DNA from: Fragilaria crotonensis
Taxonomy: Eukaryota; Bacillariophyta; Fragilariophyceae; Fragilariales; Fragilariaceae
Direction of reading: 5' to 3'
Assembly (NCBI GenBank): GCA_022925895.1
Contig: JAKSYS010000431.1
Location: 1 to 53,369, forward strand
Length of the DNA stretch: 53,369 nt
Positions 1 to 10,777 of this stretch are shown here, one piece after another. Both the position numbers and the translations under genes were made by a program. Every line of letters begins with the position of its first letter. Position 1 is the stretch's first letter. The notes under the pieces were generated by a model. The model was not told where the DNA came from. It made no database searches and was given only the letters and a program-made list of their open reading frames with translations.

Positions 1-1421
1 AATAACTCCTTCTCAGCTTCAGTCAAGTTGAGGTTGCTCTCATGAACAGTGTTGAGTAATGTTGAGAGCTGCAACTGCCTTGGGAGTATCTGAGCTGCGG
101 TGTGCATCAGAGGTAGGCAAGTTGTTGTCAGGGTTGACTCTTGCAATGAGTTGCCCTCTGGCTTCATCAGAGGTGCCACTCAAGGTCAGTTGATGAGCTT
201 CAATGGTGATGGTCTCTCAGGGTAAGCTTGGAGCAAGCTTGTGGTGGATAGGAGCCTGACCTTGATGCAAGACACCAAGTATGCTGGGACCTTGAGCATC
301 CTTAGGTTGCCCAGAGTATCTTGCATTGCCCACAGAACATGACCTTGGCCTTCAATCCTGAGTCCCTTTGCGATGCCCTGCAGTTGAGTGATAGGGCCAG
401 GGGTGTTGATGGGTCCAACAAAGTCCTTGCGGTCAGGAGGATCGAGATGCTTGCACCAGAGTCCCAAATGACAGGAAGCGTTGAAGCCTTGGGAAGGGAT
501 TCGCGGAAGCGGTCGGTTGACTGGAGAGCCATGCGAAGGATTGTGGAGTAGTTGCCGTTTGGAAACTTAGCCATGTTCACTTGCATTGCCATCTTGCGAG
601 CACAGCAAGTTGCTTGGGTCCACTGATGGTTCCCTAGGCCTTGAAGCCAATGGGAGAGACAGGGCGATAGACGCCGTTGGACTTGGGAAGCCTGCAGCGC
701 GGCGTCGCTGCTGGCGAAGCGGAGCGTCGAGGTGGCGTCGTTGACATCGCAGTGGTTGATCCTTGGCCCTTCCTCTTGCGTCGACAAATCCGATGGCGAG
801 CGGGATGTGTTACGGAGCTTGGGGCAAGGTTCAGTTGGCCCATGGACGATTGTATCGTTGCAGTGGCGGCAGGTCCAGTGAGTTGATCGCGGAATGGAGC
901 GCTTGAGCGAGTCGACACGCTGAAGGAGAGTTGCAACCTTGGGTGAAGGTCGTTCAACTGCACTTGCTGCTGTTGTTCAACCAACGTTGGTGCATTCCTC
1001 CGAATGTAGCGTCCCATGGATCGCCAAGTTAATGGGGTACCTGCGATGCAGTCCATGGGGCGAATACTTCCGGCTTGGGGAACATTCGCGCGTCGTGTGA
1101 CCTTGCGATTGTGTTGAGAGCACGACGATGGCGGCGAGAAGGTAGCTCCTTAGGATCAGGCTCAGGCGATGTTGAGCTGGGCTTAGGAAAGAACAGTGCG
1201 ACCATGGCCAGTAAGGCCCAAAGCAATGGAGCAATGAGCGCCTCCTGGTGAGCCTCCAAAAATTGCGAGACGTGCGGGCGAACGACCATGACATGCGCTC
1301 GAAGGATTGCCATGACTTGGCTCCAATCGACGGCGTTAAAATGCGCCATGGCGAGTTGAATAATTTCCAGCGTGGAGGTCCACATAGTTTTTGCAAACGG
1401 GACTGAAAATATTGCCATCAC
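1..1421 (-). pseudogene. Copia Pol N-terminus (spacer, aspartic protease, Gag-pre-integrase), frame-broken
   Basis: From 1421 to about 800 there is a proline-rich spacer with one hydrophobic stretch (LLWALLAMVALFF). From 787 a frame carries the retropepsin motif VIWDSGASISI, with the DSG catalytic aspartate. Immediately downstream the sense continues one frame over (PPDRKDFVGPINTPG, then HVLWAMQDTLGNLRMLKVPAYLV), so one base is missing near 440-450. Another shift near 190 leads to DEARGQLIARVNPDNN and the pre-integrase segment at the left edge. Integrase and reverse transcriptase would lie beyond base 1. Confidence 0.75.
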
Positions 1422-2053
1422 GTAGGTGAGCAGTAGAACGAGTACGGGGGGATCCGGGTCACCATGGTGCGCAGGATAAAGAGCGCGTCAGTCACACTTG
1501 GGACGACCTCAATTTCCGTGGTCCGATGGATCGAAGGCAAGGGAGACATTGTTGATTGCAGAACCAGCACCTTGAGGGCCCTCAGAGCTCTTCTTGCGCC
1601 AGTATGCGTTGCCGTTGCGTGGGTGGTGGTCCAACGCTTGCAGCTTGCGCACCAGTTGAAAGCCTTGCCGTTGGCTTGCTTGACTTGAGGTGCTCCAGAT
1701 GGAGGAGGAGTAGACTTCCAGGACTTGACATCCTTTGGTCTTTCATTGCCATTCCCATTCCTGCCCTTGCCCTTGTTCTCTGGGCATTCGCGCGACCAGT
1801 GTCCAGGCTTGTTGCACTTGTGACAGACTCCTTTCTTGGCAAGTCCAGCGCCAGTGTTGGAGGCCTTGGACTGGATGAGGTTAAGTACCTCAGCTCTGGT
1901 GATTGGAGTTGCCATGTTTCCGAATGCAGCTGGTGGAGCCTTGGAGTCGCGAGTGTGACGTGCAGGCGGCCACTCCTTCCTGTCAAAGAGCGTCCTGTAG
2001 GCATCCTCTGCGTGAGCGCAGATGTCCTTGTAGGTCAGCTTGTTGACTTGCAT
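1418..2053 (-). CDS. Copia Gag C-terminus with CCHC zinc knuckle
   Basis: Around residues 75-90 the frame has a canonical retroviral-type knuckle, C-x2-C-x4-H-x4-C (CHKCNKPGHWSREC), flanked by Lys/Arg/Gly-rich sequence that would bind element RNA. Further on comes a second Cys/His cluster (WCASCKRWTTTHATATH). The first codons (MQVNKLTYKDICAHAEDAY) look internal rather than a true start, so this is the continuation of Gag from the right. The tail beyond about residue 150 is out of frame with the protease that follows, so a frame break lies between about 1600 and 1420. Confidence 0.8.
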   Translation of the reverse strand: MQVNKLTYKDICAHAEDAYRTLFDRKEWPPARHTRDSKAPPAAFGNMATPITRAEVLNLIQSKASNTGAGLAKKGVCHKCNKPGHWSRECPENKGKGRNGNGNERPKDVKSWKSTPPPSGAPQVKQANGKAFNWCASCKRWTTTHATATHTGARRALRALKVLVLQSTMSPLPSIHRTTEIEVVPSVTDALFILRTMVTRIPPYSFYCSPT

Positions 2054-2225
2054 GTGAAGGTTGGCAGCTTCCTTGTCCTTGAATCAATGTCCAACAGGCT
2101 TGCTCTTCTGCTTGACAGATCGCAAAGGAAAGCGGAAGTCCTCGTTGCCAGAACCACCAGCCAAAAGAAAGATCTTGAGCATGGCCAGAGTGAGGTTGTG
2201 GTCATACTGGCCAGCAGTTGTCAAC

Positions 2226-3140
2226 TCATTTGCATCCTTGCAAAGTGAGCTGCCAATTGTTCAAGGTTCTCTCCAGAGTACTGACTTGGGAGCCTGGCCT
2301 TGATGATGGCCTTGAGATCTTCAAACCTCTCAATGGAGGTGGACTGGATTGACTTGAGGAACTGGAGCCACACAACTGGGAAGGAGTCAGAATCATCCAA
2401 CTTCTCAGTACCTTGTTGCTGAGCTCAGTGGAGAGTGAAGCAAGCAAATAGGTCCTAGCTGCCATGTCGTTGGTCCTGTCATACTTGTCGTAGCGTTGAA
2501 CTTGAGCTTCAGCCAACAACTTTGCCGACTGGACCGTGTACCTGGCGTGAGCCTTGATAACGTTAGTCATCTTGGCGTCGTCAGTTGGGTCCCTGAGGTA
2601 AGCAATGGAGTCCATCCCGGTGTCCTTGAGATGATCCCAGACAACATTCTGGAAGCTGATCAAATCATCACTTGGCTTGAAGGAGATCTTGTGCCCAGTT
2701 CTCCTGAAGTTGTAGCCCTTCTGGGCTGCAGAAACATAGACAGGGCGGAGCTGGTTGGGAGAGGTGTGCTCTAGGAGAGCAATGGAGCCATCCAAACCTG
2801 TCCAGGTGTAGTTGGGCTTTCCACCTGTCCAAGCAGACCATTCATCCTTGGTCACCAAAGTGATTCCCCCAATGAGGGGAACAAGAGGCTTGGAGCTTGA
2901 AGGAGCTGGGAGCTCCACTGGGGCAGTCATTGGAGTTGGGAACTCCAAGACAGACTCTTCATCAGTAGCAAGAGTCCTGGCTTGAGCGATTGCCTCGGTG
3001 AGGCGAACGTCGACAGGATCGGAGATCTCGAATCCTTCTGGATTGCCGCGGCCTTCGACAGCAGTCCCGAGGATTCCAACAACAGGTTCGTCTGGAAGAT
3101 TCGTCGGGGACGTGGAGCCTTCAGATGGTGGAACCGACAT
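2226..3140 (-). CDS. Copia Gag capsid-type protein
   Basis: This is a 304-residue reading frame from the ATG at 3140; the frame opens at 3182 with a GTG. The N-terminal 100 residues are acidic and proline-rich and look disordered. The middle is a helical Gag-like region (KDEWSAWTGGKPNY, then DLISFQNVVWDHLKDTGMD). Gag forms the virus-like particle around the element RNA. The capsid reading appears to continue past the stop in another frame towards the zinc knuckle, so the frame probably ends early through an indel near 2230. No catalytic motif is expected or seen. The assignment rests mainly on position upstream of the zinc knuckle and protease. Confidence 0.7.
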   Translation of the reverse strand: MSVPPSEGSTSPTNLPDEPVVGILGTAVEGRGNPEGFEISDPVDVRLTEAIAQARTLATDEESVLEFPTPMTAPVELPAPSSSKPLVPLIGGITLVTKDEWSAWTGGKPNYTWTGLDGSIALLEHTSPNQLRPVYVSAAQKGYNFRRTGHKISFKPSDDLISFQNVVWDHLKDTGMDSIAYLRDPTDDAKMTNVIKAHARYTVQSAKLLAEAQVQRYDKYDRTNDMAARTYLLASLSTELSNKVLRSWMILTPSQLCGSSSSSQSSPPPLRGLKISRPSSRPGSQVSTLERTLNNWQLTLQGCK

Positions 3141-3400
3141 GATGATTGGAGTCTTGGCTTGGAAAGCAGATTCTTCAACCACTCAACAGATTGCTGGCTG
3201 CGTACTCGAGTTGGCAGAGAGCAATGGATCAGCCTAGTCTTGGGAAGACGTGGGGCTGTCGCAGGATCACCGGAGGAGACCTGCCTTGACGCGGAGCGTA
3301 ACTTCCTTGAAAGGAACTTGAAACGAGCTTGCCGGAGAGGAAAGTGCGTTAGAGGGTAAGTCTTATTATTGGGCGAAAATAACCAGTCGAAGTACACGGC

Positions 3401-4422
3401 GTGATCAAGGCTGCGTACTAGTTCGTAGAAATCCGGGTTCGGTCAAACGTAGAGTTTTAATTCTAGAGTTGTTTAACTTATGCTTATTTCTAGGTTTCAC
3501 TTTGAAGGAACCAATTCAATCCAGGACCGATTGAATCTTGCCGATCTACTTTCGCGAAGTTAGAGGGTTGTGGGAGTGAGCATTCAAAGCCTTCATCCCA
3601 CTGATAAAGGCATTGACATGTCAGCACCAACTCCGCCTTCACGAGCGAATTGACGATGGCGATCGCAACAACTGTTGCAACATGGCCAGACTTAGCCAAC
3701 ATCATGAAGGACACATGTTGGAAATTAGATAGCACATGGAGTGAATTTGCAGTTGAATTGCCCAGGGTAAAGATGGACAAATTGTTGTTGTAGGAAAGGA
3801 GGTTATGAGGGCGGAAAGCAGTCCGGGACAACTGTAGTTTTCGTACTGGCATTTTGCCGTATACAGTTGGCGTGAGAATCTTCGTATCCAAAGCCGGATG
3901 GGACTCAGCTGGCGGGGACGAAATTTCAACGTCAATAACGGCACAATAACAGCTGTCAGCTGCTGTACCTTGACTCTTGGGACTCTTCACTGCACACGGG
4001 CACAACGAGTAGTGCTTGCACTACATACTACGTACATACTACACTACATGTACAACATTCAACTGTACAGCTGGAAAGAAACGTCTGTCGGCAGGCCCTT
4101 CGACGCTACGACTTCTACAGTACCGCTTTGTACATGAGTGGATACAGTAGTACCTAGCACTGTAGCCACTTCCTACTAGATCACTATGTATGGTACAATA
4201 AGGGGTTTGACAGTACATGTATTTATGTGTACCCAAAGGCCCACGCTACTGTGTACTGCTTCTAGAATACCAGCATAGAGTAGTGCAGTGCACAAAGCAC
4301 ACAAGTTGACGGATAGACGTGATGATGACTTCTTGTGTCAAACTGAATGAAGCGTTTGTCGTCGAAATCCTGGGATCATTTCTGTCGATCAATTTTCCAT
4401 TTTTTGTTGTTGTTCATCAATA
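3401..4422. other. Non-coding stretch between the Copia element and the first host gene
   Basis: No recognisable gene. A 171-codon minus-strand frame (3490-4005) has no motif, and its composition does not argue for coding. Part of 3400-3700 could be the LTR of the Copia element, but no TG...CA ends can be proved. From about 4000 to 4300 there are many GTAC and TACTAC words typical of the spacers in this window. The start of the next gene is preceded by a T-rich pyrimidine tract (4395-4412). Confidence 0.5.
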
Positions 4423-5860
4423 ATGCTTATCCCTGTGCATCTGCTACTCCTCACTGTTGCTACACTCGTCTCGCAATGCGTTGGCTTTCAGACTCAACGG
4501 GTGTTACTTGGTTGTCCCCTTTCGTCACATGATGGTGGCAGGTGGCAGCATGGGTTCAACAGCAAGAACAACTTCGTCGTGACACGTGCGCCCCACACAA
4601 CGACTGCTGGCAGGCACACTCTCCATCGACCGATAACGTCAGTAGCAGTGAAGACGAATAGCAATACTGATGGTGGTGGAAGTGAAAATTCTGTCCAAGA
4701 TGATTATGCCGACATTAAGGCAGAACTTACTAAATATCTTGCATACAGGGAACAAGTTGGTGCCGATGAAGCCATGAAAAAGGAAGCTGGGAAAATTGTG
4801 GGTGGTACCAAGGGTAATGTGGTATTGGATTACGTCTCGGGTTCTCCGAACAAGGAGATTACATTAGAAATGCCAAATATTTTCGATTATTCCGAGCTTG
4901 ACAAGTATGGATTTGGGGTACGTTGCTCTTCCTGCCATGGCCTGCCACATGTACTTCGGATGTTGTCACTCAAGAAACTCACTCTGATTGTTGCCTCTGT
5001 GTTCTTCGCAATAGTACCTGGTCAAACCAATAATGGAATCGGGTGGCAGATTGAAATGTACAAACTCATGGGCCTCCGACCTCCCGTCAACCTTGTTAAA
5101 GAAAAGTTAAAGCCCCACCACTTGTGATTGACAGAACTGGAGAACAAGACAAGGGTCGCTACACGGGATTGAAGATAGGTCTCCTTACCGATGATTCCAT
5201 GATGGAGGATGCGTTGCAACGAGCCAAAGTGAAAGCTCAGAGCGGGGAGCGAATGAGACCCGCGATTGCTGAGGAAGAGTATCAACAACCCTTTGCAGGT
5301 AAAGTTCTCTCTCGGCCACAAATATGCAATCCAATTGGTTCATCTCGTGTCTTGACTCATTCGTGCCATCGCTTGTACTTATAGACAAACGAAACGTTGG
5401 ACCGCAGCAAACACCTCTTTGGACCCCAGACAAGTTAGACGAGGAGGGACGCAAATTGGGTCGAGCAAGCGATTGGGCACGCCAAGCCAAGGCCGGTGCA
5501 TTCATTCAGGATCCGGCGGAGATTCTGGCGATTGATGGTGGTTTGAGGGTATACTCAATCATAACGTCGCTTTTTATCGCATTTGCATTTGGGCATGTCA
5601 CTGAGGGATTTATTGACGCGCTTCATCTCGATCCCACTTTGCAAGGGGCGCTGCAGCCCCCAGCGCTTACAATCGTCGTGGCCAACATCGGTTCGAGTAT
5701 CTTCGCCTACACGAAGGCATCGGACAAGAACCGTAGCAAGTTCGTATGGGGCGTCAAAGGACTTCTCGGCGGTCCTGTGGCTGTGTTTCAACTGAGCGGC
5801 CTCAACGAGCTACGGACGCGAGCCGAACAAGAGCAAACCATGCGCGACACGACCCCTTAA
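4423..5860 (+). CDS. Predicted plastid-targeted membrane protein of unknown function, three exons
   Basis: Exons 4423-4904, 5102-5298 and 5385-5860 give a 384-residue protein. Introns are 4905-5101 (GTATGG...TTAAAG) and 5299-5384 (GTAAAG...TTATAG). They were chosen because they join the three reading frames without a stop, giving ELDKKVKAPPLV and QPFADKRNVG at the joints. The N-terminus (LIPVHLLLLTVATLVSQCVGF) is an ER signal peptide ending in a Cys-Val-Gly-Phe junction, like the bipartite leaders of diatom plastid proteins. The mature part is acidic and helical. Its last 130 residues hold two or three hydrophobic segments (VYSIITSLFIAFAFG; LTIVVANIGSSIFAY), then KGLLGGPVAVFQL. I do not recognise the family; a thylakoid or plastid-envelope location is inferred. 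Confidence 0.8.
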
Positions 5861-6347
5861 TTCGATTTTCTTCTTCCTGTGCACAATCTACGGCTTCTTT
5901 CGATGCTACTGCGGCACGTGGAGAGAGCTACATTCAATGTTGCATTACTTGACACAATAGGACCGCACAAGGGAAACGTTGTCTGCTTTGCTCTCCTAAA
6001 TACACCTAATCGATTCCTTTCAAATTTTGAAGCATGCATCTTAGTCATTGGACACTGATGCCCCCTATCCATTTTGCGGTCTGCTGTCGCTAGCATCGAC
6101 CCCATCGCAGTTGTCAACGCCCAGTCTGATTGAAGCACACACCACTTGAGCTCGGACTCTGCTTCTTCGGTTGGGTCTCTTGCTTTCTCCTCTTACAAAA
6201 CATTTCCGCAAGATGAATGAATGCCAGCCGCAGATCAGGGGACAATCGAAGTCAATCACTCCTGTTTTCTGTTTTATCATCCATGTCAAGCAGCCTGTTG
6301 ACCAATGTCTGCAATTGAACGGATTAGAACTAGAAGAATGGAATACA
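5861..6347. other. Convergent intergenic spacer
   Basis: The upstream gene ends at 5860 and the lipase gene, on the opposite strand, ends at 6348. The spacer therefore holds only the two 3' ends. No repeat, hairpin or coding signal stands out. Confidence 0.5.
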
Positions 6348-8206
6348 TCACAGAGCGCCTTGATTCTCAAGGTAATGCAGTGCTTCTTCATACGAAGCCA
6401 ATGCGTGATCGCCCATGAACCCCGCGCTAATTTGTATCCCCAACAATGCAACTTGTCTCGGATCGCATACCTTGAAGTCAAAGCGACCCATTTCATTTTC
6501 TCTCGTCCAAACAACTGCAGACGCAGGGACGACAAGAATTGGTGACCCCTTCTTGGGAACAATGGTACTACCTTGCAGGGCAGCGTTGATCATCCTTTTG
6601 TCTCGGCCCTTTTTGCCGATTAGTAACTTTGCTTTCTGAAGTGGCTTTGACGATTCTTGGTCAATCCACTGCAGAGTTGAAACAAGCCGACGCACGTGGC
6701 CTAATGAAAGGAATGGAACGCCATCATTTCCATGGATGTAGCACGTCGTGCTCGCAACAGCATCAGGAACGAGTTCGACGGCGTTGAATACTGGTGGACA
6801 TCCGTACGCAAAACATTTCACTTTTCGCCCAAGAATTCTCTCTGGAACGTTGATTGCACAGAATGTTGAGAAGACAGGCAACACCTGCTCCTAGACTATG
6901 ACCAGTGATTACCAAAGAATAGTCGTCGTGTTCTTTCAGGGCTGATATTATGAACGGCGCCGCTGCTTCCCACGTCCTTTCCGCCATTTCTGCCATCTCA
7001 TGATGCGCCTCACCCCACAAAATGGCCCTGACTTAATTGTGAGCGTCCTTTCTCTGAATGGCCGCAGAATCACTAACGAATTCAACACTTACGAGTAAAT
7101 GCATTCGCATCAACAATAAGATCACGGATACTAAATGTTCCTCGAATTGCCAACACCACAACTTTGTTTACGTGGTCCTTTGCAACTATGTGGTGAAGGT
7201 GCTGACGATGTCCACTAAAGTCAATATCCATGATCATAATGTCTTCCTCAGGAACATGTATATGCTCACTGATTCGCTGCCGGGTTGTTCTGAGTCGTTT
7301 CTTGGACCGACTGGCTTGTCGAGTTAACCGAGCAGCCCGAATCATATGTTCGCCGTAGGCAGCCGTAGCAAATCGAATGTACCTGCGAGTGGAATAGTGG
7401 TAAGATGATGCTGAACAGTAGCACTACATAGGTATGCGGAACATTTGCCCAGGTGTTTGCATGCCTTGATGTCAACAACTATTGTCTCACCTGGATGCCT
7501 CTTCCATGCTTGGTATCTCATCCTGATTTCGTTTCATTGCAACCAAATCGCGCAGATCATGAGTCTCACGATACGCTTTCTGAATACGCCACAGAACGAC
7601 AACATTCTGAAAGAGTCGATTCGTGAAACTCTTTGCCAATTCCTTGGAAATGCCGCTTTCTTCCAAATAAATCTGAATTGTGTCAATGGCTGGTCGGATT
7701 TCTCGAAACCTGGACTTGGCGGACGTCGTCAATCCCATGGATACGCTTGCGACGAAACTAAAGGTTGATATTGCCCCAGCGGCAGTCCGTCTCACAGCAC
7801 GATGCATCAATTGCAATCGGTTTGCAATCTCATTGTTTATGTGAGGAAAGATGCTAGTTTGTTGTTGTTTTTGTTCTTGTTCTTTTGGTTGTCGCGACAG
7901 AGGAGGAGGCGGAAGAGGAGATTTGGTTGTGGCATGATGATTGTTATGGACCATGATGTTATCATGATTTTGATTGTCCCCAACGGCAACAGCAGCAGGA
8001 GTATCAGCATGGTCATTGTCGCCATCACCCAATACAACTGATGTTTCGGACTCATTCGACGACAATCGTCGATTCCAAGCAAACATACGACGGAGTCCTG
8101 ATTCACGGAATTCCCTCGTCCCAGCCCCGTCAGTTGCATCAGCAAGGCATACAATCATCATACACAATGATAACCATGATATTGACAGCATCTTTATCGT
8201 TGTCAT
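6348..8206 (-). CDS. Class 3 lipase (diacylglycerol-lipase-like, alpha/beta hydrolase), three exons, one frame break
   Basis: The start at 8206 is chosen because it opens a hydrophobic leader (MLSISWLSLCMMIVCLADA); the same frame is open to 8374. Exon 1 runs to 7491 and intron 7383-7490 is GTGAGA...TCGCAG. Exon 2 (7382-7093) holds the lipase-3 entry YIRFATAAYGEHMIRAA and the strand VVVLAIRGTFSIRDL, with the oxyanion-region Arg-Gly-Thr. A short intron (60 or 65 bp) ends near 7030. Exon 3 has EAHHEMAEMAERTW and the nucleophile elbow GHSLGAG, whose Ser attacks acyl esters. It then continues one frame over with KVKCFAYGCPPVF to the stop at 6348, where a catalytic His is expected in SYEEALHYL or nearby. 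The one-base shift lies near 6865. The enzyme would hydrolyse membrane or storage glycerolipids on the secretory side. Confidence 0.85.
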
Positions 8207-8374
8207 GATGAAGGATAGAACATGCTCGTGTTTGATGTCGGCAACGAAGTTTGCGTCATTTTTAATGCAGTGTAACATGAAAAACAACAGAGTTTTGCTG
8301 TTTGATCCATGATCAACAACTCGAGTTGAGATCTTGCTTCCGGTTTTCCAATAATACCTGATTATGCGAGTCAT

Positions 8375-9171
8375 GCCATCGTACGGTACTGGTACTATGA
8401 ATACGAGTAGATTCCAGATTCCAACACAATAGACCGGTACGCGTGCTACTACCGGTAGGTGTAATACTTGACCTCAATTATTATTTAGTGCAAAAGGCGC
8501 GGCTGTCGTTTGGCTTGTGTCTTTGGAAAGTCGAGGGATTGACACGTACGACATACGAGCCGAATTAATGCCACTTCCTTATATTTGCTATACTGTACAT
8601 TGTACATGCCTCCATCGCGCAAGGCGCTTGGCACTCCTATTGCAACCGGTCCGACGTCCACGTACCAAGTACAGTGTTCCAGTACCCGGCGCGAAGGAAC
8701 AACCGACTGAATAACATGTCATCATGACGACAAAGCGTGATTCACCCTCTGGATTCTCATTCGCCGTGCAATTTGCAACTTGTTCCAAATTGGATTACGG
8801 ATGACCTGCTGCATCGGGTGTCTTATTTGATATGTGATATGTATCATTCATGAACCCGGTGATATTCGTGATATGAGTACCACATTCGTTGGGAGCGCAA
8901 CTGTCGCGGAGTGCTATAACTAATAAGGTTGACATGCATCATTACGATTTATTGCACTCCGTGTATTGTACCAGGTAAGAGGAGCTTCAAATATAATTAT
9001 ACATACTCTCTCCTCGGAACTATCATCGAGGACGAAGGATGACTTCGTCAAGCGAATGTCGGCTTACATCGGAACCCGTTTCAGCGCTGATGTTTGTAAG
9101 CGGGGACAAGTTATAGCAATCATCAGCCTTCTGGTTACATTCTTGATGTTTGTTCGTTTGTAGCTTGACGG
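8375..9171. other. Intergenic spacer without a gene
   Basis: This is AT-rich sequence with scattered GTAC words (8380-8460, 8590-8690). No reading frame with coding character and no clear repeat is seen. It includes the lipase promoter region and the 3' end of the HSF gene. Confidence 0.45.
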
Positions 9172-10150
9172 CTACCCGGCGCATTCGGCGGCAAAGCTCA
9201 GGTGGTCCTTAACGAACATCTCGTGGTAGTAGGCGCCCCTCGTTGGCCCATTATTGATGAGTTCGAATCCATACAAGTTAAGTTGGCGCTTGAATGAAGA
9301 CAGACGACTCTGTCGGAAATACTGCGGCACGATCTCATCGAAGAATTTATCCGGCTTGTGGATGGCGAATGCTTTGCCACCCGCAATGAACGAAATAACA
9401 TCCGATCGACCGGCAGCTTCAACTTCAGTAAGCAGTCTATGCAACTTCTCGGGAAAGGCTCAATCACTCCACCGCGCATCCTCCTTGTGTCGTCTCTTAG
9501 AGTCAACTCATGGGGCGACGGCAAAGTGAACGCTTGCTGATGATTCACCTGCATCATATTCATGTTCATGTTCATGCCATTCTGAGAGATGAAGTAGCGG
9601 GGTCGTCAAATCGAGGAAATTGGTGTTGGAGCATAGGCTGAGCCGTAGGAGTAAGCAGTCTTGGGCCCATTTGATGGTCATAAACAGGCATTTGCATTTT
9701 CTGATTCGTCAGGTTCCTGAGAAGTTCCGCGCTATAAAGCTGGAACTGTTGTTGTTCGGGCTGCAGCTGCTGCTGTTGCGGAATCGCCATGGCATTCAAC
9801 TCGGGGCCTAGCCTCTGCATATTCTGGAATCCGTTCATGTCGTTTCCAAACATTGTACTCAATGAATACTCCGTCGCTTCAGGAGGCACTGTAGAATTAA
9901 ATGTCATGTTGGCCATCACAGCTTGTTGTCCTTGATAGTAGCTGCTTTCTTGAAAAGAGTTCGATTTCACCGGCTGCACATGCTGGTGGTCCTGAGGCGA
10001 TCCAAGTGGTGCATAATGGGGGGTGGCTTGAGCGAACGAGAGTTCAGAGTTGTTCATCTGCGCATACATTTGGTGTTGCGATGTGGTGTTTGGTGTTTGT
10101 GATGGGATTGGGAAGTTGGGACTGCTTATAGGGACAACGACAAACGACAA
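9172..10150 (-). pseudogene. Heat-shock-factor (HSF) type transcription factor, two one-base frame breaks
   Basis: The N-terminal 185 residues are Gln/Asn/Pro-rich and disordered (QQQQLQPEQQQ), then MNMNMNMMQ, then the HSF DNA-binding domain: IEPFP, LHRLLTEVEAAGRSDVISFI, KPDKFFDEIVPQYF. The recognition-helix region is RQSRLSSFKRQLNLYGFELI and the domain ends with RGAYYHEMF. The protein stops 15 residues after the domain, so the oligomerisation heptads of classic HSFs are missing, as is common in diatom HSFs. Two breaks each lack one base, at the G run 9599-9602 (CCCC in sense) and the G run 9451-9453 (CCC in sense). One extra C at each would make a single frame, so the gene may be intact in reality. 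Frames run 10150-9600, 9600-9452 and 9452-9172. Confidence 0.85.
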
Positions 10151-10751
10151 CCTATCGGCCCGTAATGTATATGTTTAAAAAACGTAGAATTGTCGATATC
10201 CGAGTTGTGGGATCATCCGCCACATCCGATCTGTCGCTCCTTGCGAAGTTGAAACGCGAAGAACATCGAACATGAGTGGTGGAACAGAAAAAAACGTCAC
10301 GCAGAAACAGAGAACAGTTCCAGTCATTTTGAGTTATTTCGTTTACTGTTTCCGTCCACTGAAAATGGTCATTTCGATTGTACTTGATTTCTTGCCTTAC
10401 CGTCCTGACAATACTCATGTCCAAGTAGTCTGAGTGCCTCCTTTCATTGTTGACATTGAGTCACGTTGATCCATTTCAGAATTATTTCCTTCGCTGACGA
10501 TGGCAATTTGACGTGTGTTTCGAATTTAACTTCAATCAGAGACACTTGGACTTTCCAAAACGCCAAAAATGAAATGTCTCAGGTGGTATCGACTCCCGGT
10601 ACCGGAGCAGAGTGCAAGAATGACGGACGCGTAGTATGCAACTAGATGTCGTACTTGTTGTCGTGCATTTGATTGTGCAGACAGAGCAGACAGCTGCTAG
10701 GTGCCAGACGCCCACTCCCTACAAAAAACACGTATCTCGTTTAACGTGCAC
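10151..10751. other. HSF promoter side and left flank of the hAT element
   Basis: No gene recognised. The sequence upstream of the HSF start is ordinary spacer with no clear TATA box. It ends in the 8-bp target-site copy at 10752. Confidence 0.4.
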
Positions 10752-10759
10752 ATCCCAGG
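10752..10759. repeat. Target-site duplication of the hAT element, left copy (ATCCCAGG)
   Basis: The 8 bp immediately left of the terminal inverted repeat are identical to 13450-13457 on the other side. Eight-base duplications are the hallmark of hAT insertions. Confidence 0.92.
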
Positions 10760-10777
10760 CAGAGTCATGCACGGGTA
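10760..10777 (+). repeat. hAT terminal inverted repeat, left
   Basis: The sequence CAGAGTCATGCACGGGTA is exactly the reverse complement of 13432-13449. Confidence 0.92.

Larger units (their letters stand above)
1..3400 (-). mobile_element. Copia-type LTR retrotransposon, 5' part, truncated by the window edge
   Basis: Read on the minus strand, the order is Gag (3140 to about 2050), a CCHC zinc knuckle (about 1820-1780), an aspartic protease with a WDSGAS motif (about 460-440), and then the start of a Gag-pre-integrase segment that runs off base 1. Its last visible residues are of the type NLTEAEKELL. Gag-protease-integrase order is that of Ty1/Copia elements, and the extra WCASC...H segment after the zinc knuckle resembles diatom Copia elements. 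Several one-base frame breaks (near 190, 450 and 1420, and between 2050 and 2230) make this copy inactive as written. No LTR could be delimited, because the partner LTR would lie outside the window. Confidence 0.85.

Noticed and set aside
1556-2248. 230-codon plus-strand reading frame opposite the Copia Gag
   Set aside because: It is antisense to the zinc-knuckle coding sequence and has no motif of its own; its openness follows from the codons of Gag.
3490-4005. 171-codon minus-strand reading frame
   Set aside because: No domain, no homologue recognised, and the region may include LTR or spacer sequence.
6838-6881. 43-bp GT-AG intron in the lipase gene
   Set aside because: It would restore the frame but delete the helix after the nucleophile serine, and it is shorter than the other introns seen here (60-200 bp).
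9240-9270. tRNA B-box-like GAGTTCGAATCC
   Set aside because: It lies inside the HSF coding sequence (GFELI region), and no A box or cloverleaf accompanies it.
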